Assembly (NCBI GenBank): GCA_024516155.1
Contig: JAJJXM010000044.1
Location: 248,001 to 312,000, forward strand
DNA: 64,000 bases
Direction of reading: 5' to 3'
Origin: Pyronema omphalodes
Lineage: Eukaryota > Ascomycota > Pezizomycetes > Pezizales > Pyronemataceae
Shown: positions 1-13,200 of the stretch, one piece after another
Layout: the number at the start of each line of letters is the position of its first letter
How positions within the stretch are numbered: the first letter of the stretch is position 1
Position numbers and translations under genes: made by a program
Notes under the pieces: generated by a model
Told to the model about the DNA's origin: nothing
Database searches by the model: none
Seen by the model: only the letters and a program-made list of their open reading frames with translations

Positions 1-1052
1 GAAGATAATTTTTTTATATCTTCGCTCTTCGTATCTTGAAAACAATGAAGGCCTCTTATGATTTGCAGTTTTTCGTCTTGCTTGAGGATTATGTTTAAAT
101 TTGCTGAACTATGCTTTACTTTTGTCCCACCATGGGGTTTCTGGCGAGGCGGGTTGTCGTGGTCTGGGTTGTTGACTCCCGCCCACCTTCTCTCGAGTGT
201 CAATAGCACTCCTCTTAGTTATCTAATCATCTCATCACCACTCCGTGATGACGGATCGGCTGAGTGCTTCGCGGAGACACTCATCCAAAGAATAGGTAAG
301 CAATCGAGCCGAGAAGCTTGATATATGCCATTTAGATAAATTAAAAAAAAAAACGAATATATCAGTATGAATATCAACTACTATTAATGCCTTAGTTGTT
401 TCCAAACGCAGGTTATCAAAAATCAAAACTTCCTCGCAGACAGTAAATACCGTAACCCCCCCCCCCCCCCCCCCAACCTTCCAAAACCCCCCACCCACTC
501 CCACATCGTTCCCTTTGGTACCAATCCTTAAAACAAATTATCCTATCCTATTCGCTCAAAAAGAAAATTATCACGCCGCCTATGCAACCCGACCATTATA
601 TGCTTCCTATCCCTACCCTTATCCCCATATTACAAATCACCAAACACATTACCTCCTCCCCCACCTGCTCCACCGCCCCCTCTCCCCTCCCCTGTGTTTC
701 CCCTCCCCCGCCTCCCTCGTCCCCCAATTCCCGCATCCTCACTCTTCCGTCGTCCCTGCTCAATCGCCTTCCAACCAATACTGCCAACCGTACCACCCCC
801 TCTTCCGGAACTATCCCCAGAATTTCGTCTCCTATAACTAACCGCGTTCATTCTCCTCACCGGTGTTCCAAAGCCACCTATAACACCAGTTTCACCATTC
901 CCAACCTCCACCACCTCTCCTTGCTTAAAACTCGCCGACTTCTCCATCGTCCACAGTGGTAACTTGGTAGGAGTACCAAGTTCCCTGGGCCCCCTATTCC
1001 CCTCACCCTCCCTCCTACCCGCCCCCAGCGCAGTCTTAGTTCTTCCAGTCCC
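1..1052. other. Intergenic, C-rich, no gene seen
   Basis: I find no convincing coding exon here. There is a run of 19 C at 456-474 and a long pyrimidine-rich, proline/serine-like stretch at about 600-1040 whose open frames have the look of low-complexity sequence. The right part is probably the 3' flank of the ankyrin gene that ends at 1053 on the minus strand. Confidence 0.6.
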
Positions 1053-2198
1053 CTAAACCGTCCGAACCGCAACCTGCTGCTGTTGCAATCCCTGGGCCAG
1101 TGCCTGACCCAACGCGGTTTGATTAACCTGGCCCAATCCCATGACCCCATCGACATCCGCGACTGTAACATTAACCTGTGTATTTTTCGCCGTAACCATG
1201 CCAGCTCTCTTCTCTCTTTCTTTTTCAATGGCATTTAATCTTGCTTGACGTTCGGCGACTAATTCACTGAAATATTGCTCAGCCTCGAAGGTACAGCTGT
1301 AGGCTAATGGTGGGAAATAAAGTCCATTGACGGTGTCTGTGTCAACGCCCCGCTCGATGAGGAGTCGGATTATTTTGAGGTGTCCATATGCCGCAGCGAA
1401 GTGGATTGCGCGAGAACCGGAGATATCGCCGATTTCGGCGTCGGCAGAGAGTGATAGTAGTGTCTGGAAACAATATGAAGTTAGTTTTCAGTGAAGCAAA
1501 AGCACAGCTGTAGCTCGGATAATTTTCTCAGGCCCATTTCAGGTCCCACCATGTACCGTGTTGCTGAGCCCAAAATTCTGAGGCCCAAGCTACCGAGCAT
1601 TGTGGATCATAGCAATCGAGCAAGTAAACTCACCAGTACACAGCCTTCCCTCCCTTCTCTCGACGCTGCCATCAGTGGGGTGACTCCAAGCCAATTCCCG
1701 CAATCCACCAATTCCTCCCCAAATCGTTCGGCAAGATACCTAACGACATCCTCATGACCCGCCGCAGCCGCAACAATCAGTGGGGTATCGCCTAAATTAT
1801 TTCTCGAAATCCCATCCACCTCATGAAGAAGCTCCTCAACAAAGTACTGGACAATATCCAAATGCCCCTGTGAAGCTGCAAGGTGCAAAGATGTATTCCC
1901 TAGATGGTCCGGGGTATACAGCGCCGTCGGGTTGTTTTTGAGGATGCGGCGCACGAAGAGAAGGTTTGCACTTATGATCGCGTGACGGAGGCGGAGGGGA
2001 GCGTCGATCCTGTAGTAGATAGAACGAGGTGCGGTTAGCGGCGAGACAGAAGAGCAAGAGGTAGGTATCAGGTGCGAGTACGCGCACGCGAAGACCGGCC
2101 CGAGTCAGGAGCTTCTAGGGCATGGAGCTTAGAAGCAGAGCTCAGGGGAAGGAAGATGGAGGAACAGCGCAGAACCAGAAGGAATATGAAGCTTACAT
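1053..2198 (-). CDS. Ankyrin-repeat protein (YCR051W-like), start codon split by an intron
   Basis: Proposed exons on the minus strand are 2198-2197 (only the bases AT), 2009-1634 and 1463-1053, giving 262 residues. Exon 2 opens with the G that completes ATG and then reads MIDAPLRLRHAII, the usual beginning of a short fungal ankyrin protein resembling yeast YCR051W. Ankyrin helices are clear (GNTSLHLAASQGHLDIVQYF, GDTPLIVAAAAGHEDVVRYL, GVTPLMAASREG, and SRAIHFAAAYGHLKIIRLL after intron 2). The C-terminus is charged and then glutamine-rich. Donor GTAAGC at 2196 and acceptor CTACAG ending at 2010 bound a 187-base intron; intron 2 uses GTGAGT and TTTCCAG and keeps phase. The family are cytoplasmic or nuclear scaffolds of unclear function. 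Fold identification is firm; the split start is inferred from phase and N-terminal similarity. Confidence 0.8.
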
Positions 2199-2664
2199 GG
2201 TGTACTTCTTGTGCCGGTATGGCTTGTGGTGAAGTGTTTCTTGACGGTGGTGATTCTTTGTCTGCGGGGTGAGGTAGGTCGCACGGCGTTGTTGCACCTG
2301 CCGAGTGGGAGACGCGATTCTGGGGACGCGACCCGATGAGGGGAGCTAATTTGGCACCCTGAACAGGGGTTGATATAAAATGCTGCTTTGCTTGTAGATC
2401 AGCGGTCATGAGTTATGACTCTGGGCTGGTGGTCATGGCGAGATGGGACAATAAACTCATGCTTAAGCTGTGGATTTTGTTTGCAAATCATCTGAAACCT
2501 TTATCAGAGCCCAATTCTTATCATAATTCTAGATATCTAGCTTTAAAACATATGAAATCGACTAGCTTCTACATATCACCCCACCGCTTCAAAACTTTTG
2601 AACTGTAAAACAACCGAAACGCCGCTGAAATCAAACCCAAAGATCAACAGACATAATCAAACTA
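2199..2664. other. Ankyrin gene upstream region and Jjj1 3' flank
   Basis: No further coding exon is seen. The part next to 2198 should hold the 5' untranslated region and promoter of the ankyrin gene, which reads leftward. The part next to 2664 is the 3' flank of the Jjj1-like gene. An open frame at 2409-2068 on the minus strand covers the proposed non-coding exon and intron of the ankyrin gene and looks spurious. Confidence 0.5.
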
Positions 2665-4609
2665 TTACCGCTTTCCCTTCTTCTTCTTCCCCGATCCTTC
2701 GACAGGAATCAACTTCGCATGCTTAGGATTTTCTTTCAGATGATTGAACAGCTTGGTTTTGCTTGGGAATTGATTACCACACCCTGAGCACGCAAACTCC
2801 CCATTAGCACTAGCTGATCCAGAACCCTCAGCCTCCGCAGCCTTTTGCGCCTTCTTTGCGCGCTTTGCTTTCGCCTTTCCAAGCTTGGGTGCAGGCTTGG
2901 AGTCCTCATGGTCTGATAGGGCAGCAGATGCTAAGCCGCTGGAGATACCGTCGAGGTCCTCATCTTCACCAAGAACCCGAGCATTGAATTTGTCGATGGG
3001 AACATGGTCGTCATCTGAATTGGCAGGAGAAACATGGTCGGCGTAGGATGCATCCATAGGGACGCACTCGTCATCGTCAACCGCAGCATATGATCCGTCG
3101 ATAGCAACGTGCTCGTCGTCGTCCACCGCTGTATAAGACCCATCAATGGGAACATGTTCATCATCTTCCGTTGGGATATAAGGAACATGGTCGTCGTCAT
3201 TCGAAATCTTTGCTTTAGCAAGCATCTCGTCCAGAAGGGCTTCCTCATCAATCTCATCCTCCCCATCTGTCTCCTCATCATCGGGACTCGCAGGTCTTGG
3301 TGCACGGCCACGGACGTCGCGGTCCAAGTCAAATACCTTGTTTTCCTTCATCATTTGCCTTTTCAGCTGCTTTACCGCTTTGACGTGCTTGTTGGAATTC
3401 TCGTGGGCGTCCATTTGTCCTTGAGACCGGAAGACTTTCTTGCAGACAATGCATTCAAACTTCTCTGGCTCCTTTTCTTCTTCACTTTCCTCCTCATCAT
3501 CCGTTTCCTCCTCTTCTGTTACGACTTCCTCCTCCTCGGCCCTGGCCCATGCAGCTTCCTTATACTCGGCCAACTTCTTCGCATTCTCCGCCCTCTGTTT
3601 CGCCGCCTGAGCCGCAGACTTTCTCTTCATCTCCTCCTGCCTCTGCTTATCAGACATAGTATTGGGAGTCCATCTGGGATCGCGCTTGCGGACAAACTTC
3701 ACAAAGTTCACCACAGTATCATTAAACTCCCTTCTTCCAGCTTCTCTCGCCTTAATATTATCCTTCTCCATCATCCTTTTAATCCTTCTATCCGGTGCAT
3801 CCGAGTAATTATAAACATCACACCAACTAAAGCTCTTCCTGGTAGAAAAACCTTGCCAGGCAGCATAAAACTCTTTCACGGAGCCATCCTCATAGGTATT
3901 ATTCTTCCCTCCAAAACCCGGATAATGCAGTGGTTCCAAACCCTCCATATCAGCAGCAATCCGTTCCTCTTCGGCAAGTTGATCAAATGCCCGCCGTAGA
4001 ATACCGTAAAATCCGTCAGGGCTGGTATCGTCATATGAGAGACGTGTGCCCATAAATTGTCCCGTCCAGGATAAGATGTCTTCAGAGGTTAAGACATCTT
4101 CAGGAGAAGCCATAGAGCCTTGGTTCGGTGCGGAGCCGCGGAGGATGGCATCGCGGTGACTGTCATACCAAGAACGCTCTTGAGGGTCGGACAGAACTTC
4201 ATAGGCGGTTTGAACTTCGGCGAAGAGCTTGGTTGCACGTTCGACATCGTTATAATTCCGGTCAGGGTGTAGTTCGAGAGCTTTGCGGCGGTAGGCTTTT
4301 TTAATTCTGAGTAGAGTTAGTGGGGGCTTAAATCTTAGAACGCAGAGTGTGAAAGGAAATTGGTGAAATGGAGTGGATATTAAGCAGTATGGTATGTAAG
4401 CAAGAAGCCGTAGGGAGAGAGGAAGGTAAATATCATTCAACAAAAATTGAAGCTTCTCGAATTAGGTAGACATACTCATCGGCAGTCGCAGTCCGTTCAA
4501 CAGACAGTAATTCATAGTAACATGTTTTCACTGCAGCACCCGGAGCTCCTGCGGGATTGTTTCCACTGGATCCACCGGGTCCACCGGGGTTAGAAGCGGA
4601 TTGTCCCAT
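2665..4609 (-). CDS. JJJ1: J-domain zinc-finger co-chaperone, Jjj1/DNAJC21 family
   Basis: Exons are 4609-4476 and 4306-2665 (591 residues); the 169-base intron interrupts the J domain and splices ADE to IKKAYRRKALELHPDRN, restoring helix II and the HPD signature that recruits Hsp70. Family members act with Hsp70 (Ssa) and Rei1 to release Arx1 from cytoplasmic pre-60S ribosomes. Two C2H2 fingers typical of the family are present: FECIVCKKVFRSQGQMDAHE in the middle and FACSGCGNQFPSKTKLFNHL near the C-terminus, which ends in a basic GKKKKGKR tail. Between them lies a coiled, acidic region with about four diverged tandem acidic repeats (DDDEHVPIDGSY-like, roughly residues 415-490). A short Gly/Pro/Ser-rich N-terminal extension precedes the J domain. 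ATG 4609 was chosen because it is the first Met in phase with the J domain. Confidence 0.93.
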
Positions 4610-6462
4610 CTATGTTGTTGAGAGATTGCGCTCACGGGTAGTGAATGACGTTCGACGTTGGCGGGGTAGCTGTAGTTTCGCGTTTCCTCGCGAGAGTTTG
4701 GTGGGGTGAAAACGATCTTTTGTTAATGACACGTGATATCATAGTGGCTCACGCGCACTCACGCTAATTTGCAAAAGAACAAGGCTGAACCCGTAACGAG
4801 GCTTCAGCCGAAGCTTCACTTCGTGTAGGTAGCCGTGCAGCGGCGGACTGCTGATCATCGTGCCGCCCTTGAAGGACGTCGACAGCCGCATGCAGCCACG
4901 CGGTCGCTTCGATGCACTGGTATGTATGTAGCCAGCGATAGAAGGTTATCTTTACTTATGTCTGGCTTCAGCTGCTTTTGCTTTCTGTTTCAAGTTTCTC
5001 CACAGTTTGTTTGGGTATTCGGGTACAATACACATAGTTTTAGACCCTCATGCATCACCCCTTTAATTCTTTGATTCCTTTCGTCTCCGTTCGGGAGGTG
5101 TTCGGTCACTCCTTGTCCCTGCCGTCCCAGCACTCCGTTCATCGGAACCGAACCGGCTCGGTCAAGGTTAGACCATGGGACTCTCCGTTGGTTATCTGTA
5201 AGGATTACAAACGTATATGGCTGGCCATATCCCTAGTGCAGGTAGTCAGCGGAGATCAGTAATTTCGCGTTGGAAATTGAAAAGTTCTCTGAGGTTCTGT
5301 TCTGTGGGGGGATATGGTCAAATTGGATATTCCACACCTGCCCGGACCGGTTCTATGGACACCAACGCCTTGGAGTGGATGTCGATCAATTGATTCGTCG
5401 TTAATTGGAATTTCCATTGATAGAATACCAAGAAATATAGCTTCGGCTGAGTCGTGTGTGCATCGCCATCGCCTGGTAGTGTGTTGCCCACGAGGGAAGC
5501 CAAAGGAGTCCAGATGTCGCTTGTGCAGCCTAGAGATGAGATGTTGGCGATGTCCCAAAAACTCACAGCCTTCTTCAGTTCACACATCCTCTAGTTTATC
5601 GTTGAAAACGGCCCCACATCTCGGTCCAGATCCGCTGCGTAAAGTTCTGTAAAAATATGCTCATTGGCTTGAAACCCCGCAATCTGCACAAACTGTCGAA
5701 TAAGCATGGGTTGCACGGTGCCACTTGAGCCACATTATGAAGTTTTGATGTGATCATACCAGCCACTATTGACAACACATCGTTTCGTCAATTAAAGTGG
5801 AGATGGAGGGATGGGGTGTAGAGGGATGAGGATGAGCGGCGCGACAAGAACAAGAGCCGAGTGCTTATGCGTATCAACCAGGTGGAGGAACCACAGCTCC
5901 ATCCGCCATATGCACTTTGAATTTCAAGTTTGAAGTTCTGCAGCTCCGAGCTCACTATTTTCACAACATTCGCGGCCCGTCAACTCTCGTAAACCAACCC
6001 AGTCCGCACGAGGAAGGCGGCTTGGTTGTAGGCAGATCACCCAATTCAGCGCGCCGAAAGTTCAAGTCAAGTCGCAGACAGAGGCAGTGCGTGGACTCCC
6101 CGGGCTCCTAGCTAGCTCCCCCACCCCCAATTCGCACAACTCCCTAAACGAAACGACAAACATCCCCACGATCTGTTTGCTCTCATTGTTCACTGTTCAC
6201 TGTTCACTGTTTGCTGTCCGAGTCCAACTTTCTCCGTTCGCTCCTTGCCCCCCGTTCAATCCGGACTCTACCGCCGACTACCTCGACTACTCAGAGCCCC
6301 GACGAACAGCGCCGAACTTCTGCAGTCGCATCCATCTCAGTCGCAATCCTCGTAGCTCCCCGTCGAAGCATCTCCTAGAAAACACAGCTACCGAAGCAAT
6401 AACCCCCTCAAGTCGCCAAAATCGGGTCCCACGACTCATTCCAGCTTTTCATCCGGAATGCG
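4610..6462. other. Divergent intergenic region between Jjj1 and DENND6 genes
   Basis: This region separates two divergent genes and should contain both promoters. I see several medium open frames around 5256-5780 on both strands, none with recognisable domains or splice-consistent continuation. Just before the DENND6 start there is a short direct repeat of TTCACTG at about 6187-6210. Sequence composition is mixed and I can support no gene. Confidence 0.5.
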
Positions 6463-9400
6463 ATGGCTTTCGACGGTTCCGTCGCGGGTCAATGCGACGA
6501 GGCATTCGACAATGCCTTGTATGCCAACGATTTAAAGGATTATACCTTTGACCTTCAGGCGCTGCGGAAGTGGATGATTGCCTTGTATGTCCCCCGGGTG
6601 AAGTGAAAGAGCAGTAAAGAGTAGCGAGGAACTACGGAAGCTGTTGAATAGCGGGCAGCTAGCTATGGGGGCGGCTCAAGAAAGAATATTTGCTAATTGC
6701 GCGCGTGTTACTACAGCGTCGTTTGCGACTTTAATATCGACGGTGTGTACATATCTACAAATTAATTTTCGTCCCAATTCCAAAATTAACTCTCCAATCC
6801 TACTTTTGTCAAAATTTTGAGCAACGTTACAAGACGTGGTCTAACGTAACCTTAGTTGGTGTGGAGATCGAGTACATGTTCCCGTCGACGGAGCTATCGC
6901 CAGCAGATGTTCAGACTATTTGCTTCAGCAGCTTCCCAGAGAAGTCCAACCCCGACCGTCTTGAAGACTCGGTTTTTCACTTCAAATTCCGGCATACATC
7001 TCCGGAGGTTGAACATACGCCGAATGAAAATGATCCGGCACATTGGTATGGATACTGTCTTTTTAGACAGAAGAGAGATGTGTCTGCAAAGAGAAATTTC
7101 AGACAGAAAAGTTTGATTTTGTGTGAGTCTTTCTCTACTCTGTAGACTAATATGGCGCCAGTAGTTTTTGACTAGAGCTTGGGTGAGCTTTAAGGGAGCT
7201 TCCGTGAGCTTCCGGGGGTGGGGGGGGGGGGGGGGTTATAAAGAACTCCCCAACGAAGTCTGGGACACATTTTGGGAGACTGCGATGACTGGGGAACCGT
7301 GCTAATGAGTTTTCCTCAGTGTCGCAACATGAATTCCCCCCTCTCTTTTCACACATCGTCAAGACAGTATCTATGCTAGAATGGACCGTCAGCCCTGCAC
7401 TGATAGAGAGTGCCTGTAGCAATATTGCGGCCTGGGGCCCACCAGAAATTGGCATCAAAGAGTTGCCGTTTTTGGGAGAAATTTTGGAGGTTCATATGTA
7501 CGTCCTTCCATGGGTTAATGCCCTAATACTCCCCCACTCACCCCTTGCATAAGCTTGCCCCATATTCCTGTCCAAATTAGACCTGTATTGAGGGATAGAA
7601 GAAGGGAGCTTATGGTAGTTCGTGGCGACCCATGACACCTGTTATGGACCCGTAGTTAAGGCTCTGGGACTTGGAGAAAACTATGTGTGGGAGTCATGAG
7701 ATATCACAATTGCTGACACCTCTTTTGAGCAGACCACCGCACAACTGCTTCCCTCTACAAGGCCTTATATCAAGATCACCTTCGGAACTAGATCTTCGTG
7801 TGGAATACACCGAAATCCATACGAGTGAACCGACTGGTTCTTGGGCGAGACTTGCGCATTTGCTAACGAGTCTATCGGAGCTTTATGTCATCTTTGAAAG
7901 GGTATGTTATTTACCATTCCTACAGCTTGTCGGTTATCCGCGGTCTAGCGAGCCATGGTAAACCAGTTTTGTCGAGATCATGAGCTCTTGGTCTACCACG
8001 GACCAAGATTTGGAAAAGTCATGGGCAATGACTATATAACAAGGCGCTGCAGAGTGTCCATGGTTCAGATGCCATGGAAACGTCATGATCTGTAGGATTT
8101 GTCGTAGGAACAGGGCTAAGGATTTACAGGCATTACTCTCCGAACCGTTGGTAATCCTAGCAGATGATCCAGCATGCGCGAGTGAATTCGTCAGTTCAAT
8201 CGTGTGTTACCCCCGCCAATCTACTGTGCTGCGGTGTTTTTAATGCAGAGAGACAGGTGGACTTAATCAGACCAGTTCCCTTCGGAGGTTGTTGTCGGCC
8301 GTATTTGACTATGCAATCAGGTGGGTTCATCATTTTCCCGGGATAATTTTCTGTTGTTCGGGTCACCTACGCCATCGGGTGATTTTTTGCCTTTTGCAAC
8401 CTCCGACGTAGTACCATGTCTAGAATGTCATCAGAATTGTAGACTGACCTATTTACAACAGATTTTGCACCTAGTCAGGATTCGGTAAGTACACACACGA
8501 TCACTCCGCTGTCCAATGCTTCGGAGATACCTACAGATACGGCAGCGAAGTGTATTGTAGGAGATCATAAGGATGGAAATACTAATAAAAGTGCAGCTAC
8601 CGCTACGTCACTATCTTATCGGTATCACGAACCCCTTCTTTTTGAAACGGATATTGAGTTCCCCTGGCAATGAAAATTGCACCCCACCACATGTGGTTTA
8701 TTTGGCGGGGCCCGAGACGAGGTATGAGAAATTTTTATTGGTGTGATATCTTTCGAATTCCTTAGGGAAATATGTATGCTGCACTCTTTTCTCGGGATTC
8801 GGGGCTCGGCTTGGTCCGAGATACGAGTCACGAGTCACGAGTTTATGAAGCTTTGGTTTTTGGGCTTGGGTATCTCCGAGCTCGGCAACAAAGCTATGAG
8901 CTGCGAGCTTTGGGTAGTGGGTTGTAAGTCCCATCTCATGGTGCGGTGCTGAATACCACCGATGATGGAATGTTGGAAATCCCTGGTAGCAAACGAGCTG
9001 CGAGCCTAACACTCACCAGCGACGAGCCCGGAACGAGTCCCACGAGCCCAAAGAGCCCTACCAGCCCAAGGATACGAGCCAGTGCTTCGAACCACACATT
9101 ATCTATGCTTGCGGATTTTGGAAGGAATGTTAGGGATTCGTTATTGACAATCAGTCCTGATAGGAAAAAACCTCCGTCGATATTTTATACTGCTTTCATC
9201 GAACGAGCTATAGATCCGGTTACTCAATCGATTGCGAATGAACCAAGAGGCTATATCGCCAAGGATCCTACTTTCCTCAGAAAATTGGAGGCTATGTTGA
9301 GTGATCCAGAGAGTTCACGTAAGTCTATAATTCCGGTTCCTGAAAATATACTTCCGGCCTTATGGAATCCCTAATCAAAAAATTACAATCTATCGAACTC

Positions 9401-10219
9401 TTATTCTAATTCTAACTTGCGGTTTTCTGAGCCCTGAGCTGAATTCCAATCACATTCTTGCCCCTCTAGCCCCCCGTTTACAGGCGATAACACCACTAAC
9501 ACGTTCTACAGCCCAGGAAACTAACCGCTACATCCGACGCCACTTCGCATTACTATCTGCGCTTTTCCTTGCTCCCTTAAACCGGTACTTGACCACATTA
9601 ACCTCCGCGGCCCCCGATACGAACATAATCGACATGGGATCCTTCTCAGAAGAAGACTTCATCGAATCCCTTAACCAGTACGGATGTTCCGTCCACTTCA
9701 AAGGCAAAACATCATACAACCGACATCGCACCGCCGAAAGCTTCTATAGAAAATTCATTCGCTCTCCAGGATTTTTTACTTGGCTAGAGATGAAAATGAG
9801 GTTACAAACCGATTCGCTGAGTTTGAGTATTGATTCTCTTGCTTCCTTGGACTTGGCTAGTGATCAAGAGGAGGAGACTGAAGATGATATTATTATGAAG
9901 GGTGTCGAAAGTATTAGGAGCTTTCATGCTCAGGCTAGGGCTTCGCAAACTGCATTGCAGAATTTGCAAGCACAAGCTACGTCTCAAACTGAGCTGGAAC
10001 AAGTCGATCAGAATAAACTAGTCAAGGTCCAGGAAGTATTGGGAGTTGATCAGGGAATTTGAATCGTGGCTGACGAGGAGATGGGGGGACAGGGAAGGAA
10101 GGTTAGGTTCTGGTCCGGTTAAGGGGAAGCGAATTGAGATTGGTAGAAGAGCTGCTTTGGAAAGGGCTATTGTGAAGGTTAAGAAGTCGACGGTGAATTT
10201 GGTTCCGAAGAGCCCATAG
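6463..10219 (+). CDS. DENN-domain protein, DENND6/Anr2 family, 11 exons
   Basis: Proposed exons: 6463-6584, 6717-6742, 6856-7122, 7320-7497, 7733-7901, 8121-8201 (or from 8130), 8257-8320, 8462-8484, 8597-8721, 8990-9318 and 9512 onward. Phases agree at every junction and the joined protein follows animal DENND6 (a Rab exchange factor of endosomal recycling): FVVCDFNIDVGVEIEYMFP, WYGYCLFRQKRD, KSLILLSQHEFPPLFSHIV, SEPLVILADDP, GITNPFFLKRIL, then FYRKFIRSPGFFTWLEMKMR. Two exons are only 26 and 23 bases. The frame used stops at 10060-10062 (644 residues), but strong coding character continues in the +1 frame (YWELIREFESWLTRRWG) to a stop at 10217-10219. So a short last intron, an indel or a sequence error is likely near 10030. 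The serine/proline-rich stretch in exon 10 is probably a disordered linker. Family call is good; the last exon is uncertain. Confidence 0.85.
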
Positions 10220-13200
10220 TGAGCGAATCGAGTGTTGGATGGGGCAAATAATGAACGGGGTTGGCTGGTTGGCTAGTTGGGGGATTGGACGGATCTTTAC
10301 ATATTTGGAGTAGTTTTGGTTATCGAGTACTGCATACCCTTTTGTTATCCCCGAGTTTTTTTCTTTCCTTTTCTTTGAGCAAAATTTCTCGAATGCCTTT
10401 AAGCTCATCTTTTCTTTTTTGTAAGATATCATTATTTTGGAGTGGTGGAGAATTACTTGTGTGTGTTTGTCATTCCTTCTTTTACTTTAGGTCCTTCTTT
10501 TTATCTTCTTTTAACTTTTGGATCACTTTTTGGAGGTTGTTTCTATTTCACAGTCGGACTTGGAAGTTGGGGAGGGAAAAGGGGGTTTTAGTCTAGAAAA
10601 AACAACTTGAGGTAATCTTTCAACAAACTGCTTGTGTAACTGTTTGTGTAACTTTTTTTGTTTTTTTATCTTTTGTATTGAATTGCGTTTTTGTGGTAAA
10701 AAAAAAGGAAGGAGTTTTTTGGAAATAATTCATTAGTTTGTTGTTGGTCCCAAAGGAACTTGATCTGAAACTCTCAAATTTTCTCTCGAGATTCTATGTA
10801 CAAGCATTGATCAGAAGGGCACTTATTACAATGCTTGAATATTACGGCTAGAATGAAGCCTGGAATCACTAAATGGCTTATATTAAACCACGAGGACGGA
10901 ATTCGGAATTCAGAATTCGGATTTCCTTTGTCCTGTGTGGACAGTGGACCTGGTCAGCTTATGGTTAAATCAATCAATCAATCAATTAATCAGTCATTAC
11001 CCAAGATTAACTGCATCACGAGTCCCTGGTTTCTCCTTCGGCATTCGGCCTTTGAGCTTCGGCGGAGCGCTTCGTCAAAGGCTTCTATGACACATGACAT
11101 CACATCTCCGATGCTTATACTTGGTTTCAATTGGATGCGGCCTGGCTTTGTCTACCACATCACGCATCACTCGAGAATTCTAGGCCTTCCAACCCAGTCT
11201 CCGACTGGACCTCCGACGAAGCTAGCCCATCACAATACCGCAGCAATAGTCTGCAGTCGACAGTACACCTTCTCTGAAAACTGCGGTATCTGTAATCCTT
11301 TCAATTCATCATTCCGCATGCTCCACATCACACATCTGCACGAAAAAAAAAACCGAGTTAATTTATCCAAGATTATGTGCATGATGATGCATGCTGATCT
11401 GAATAATTGGTTCCCAAAGCTTGTTGGCTGAAACATCTGGAACACATGTACATATAGTATCGTTTTCATTTTTTATTGGTGTTGGTGTTGGTTGTAGGAT
11501 TAATACTTACCCCACATTCTTTTTTTTTTTACAAGAGACCTGGATCTCATGGATATGGAGGATATCTCATGATGAGTATGATGAGCATACTACGGAGTTC
11601 CGATAATTTTCGGAGGTCGGGACTTTTCAATGGCTATTGGGTAGTCTAGAATTTAAATTGATGGTCATAAGTTTTTACTTCTGTTTCTTGATGAGATAAA
11701 ATACGAATTCGAACACACACCGGCCAGCTTCTGAAGACTAGAGTTTTGCCTATTGGGATCATTTGATTATGACAGATGCTTCTACGGTCACCATATCTTT
11801 CGGCGGAACGCATCGCATCGCATTGCGTCGTCTCCCACGCGGCCCGAGTTTCCTCGGAGTCATCCTGATTGGGAAGGAAATTTTTTACCGGTTAACGGTA
11901 TGGTACCAGTCGTGACTAGAATTAAAAAAAAAAAAGAAAGAAAAAAAGGGATGGAAGCAGATAACGATAACGATAATGATAATGGCATCTGTGATATCTG
12001 TGAAACTGTGATGTGTGAATTCCTGGCTTCCTGGCTTGCGATTTGTTATCTGCTATCTATCTATCAATCTCCGGAGCACCAGTAATAGTAAAGGTAACAG
12101 TAACAGTAATAGAATATGCATCGATGGTTCACGGCTAACTTCATCCCGGGGATAAATAAGAGCCGAGTTAACAACTACATTGCTGATTGAATATTATCCA
12201 GGAAGAAAAAACATAACCGCTTAGCACCAACTGTAACATTCTAAGATACCAAGATAACAAATCCCATCCCACGACCTGTCAAAAGGGGCTTGAATTCCGG
12301 CGGTATCGGTATCGATAATAATATTCCTAGGTTTCGGTGAAACATATCTCCTTCTTTCCTTTCTTTCTTCATTCATTATATTCCGCGATGAACTTGAACT
12401 TGAACTTCTTTTGTATTTACTTTGTTTATATTCCGTTATTCCGGCCATTGCATACTGTTACATACATGCATGCATGTATTCATATATTATTCACATTCAT
12501 CACCTTTCCCTTAAAACATTTTATCCAAACGCCTCCATGGATTGCCTGGTACCTGGGTCTCCGAGATTAAGGAAGGAAGGATTATGGATCTCTATATACT
12601 TGAAACCTTAAAATTGTATCGGTACCTGCCGCCGCGGTACCGCCCATAGTATACACATATATACATATATGCCTGTATGCAATCTTGAAGTGTCAAATGT
12701 CAAAGCAAATGCATAAAGTGACAAGTTTATTCTATTCAATATCTACCGGCAAGGGTAATGGTAATGGTAACGGTAATATGGTATACGAACCCAACGGTAC
12801 CGGCCAAGATACCCAGAAGTCGAGGTTCATATTGTTTTTGTTTTTGTTTTTATTTTTGTGTACCCCGAAAATTAAGATACCCTGGATGTACTGCATGGAC
12901 ATTTGGATATTTGGGTAAACTCCGAAAACTTACGCCGGATTGCGAATACATGCATTAGAAGGAAGGGTAGGGGTAGGTAGTAGTGCACGGTACCTGACAG
13001 CTTCATGTTATCCCCCGGGAAAGCGGGGTGATAAGTCGATAAAGAAATAAAGAGATAATGAAATTTGGAAGCCAACTTAGCCAAGGTTCTGTCATTAGTC
13101 TGATTTCTTAGGGGTTTGATAAGGTATGTAGATTTATGATGTTATGATGAAGTTGTTTTATGTCAAAAACTCGAAAAATGGTACCTGAAGATCTTGCGGC

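Noticed and set aside
3109..3999. A 296-codon plus-strand open frame inside the Jjj1 gene
   Set aside because: It is antisense to the long coding exon with intact J-domain and zinc-finger motifs; the translation is hydrophobic low-complexity without domain features.
5256..5778. Overlapping open frames on both strands between Jjj1 and DENND6
   Set aside because: No recognisable domain, inconsistent splice sites and no composition bias of coding sequence; could be promoter or an old relic but nothing supports a gene.
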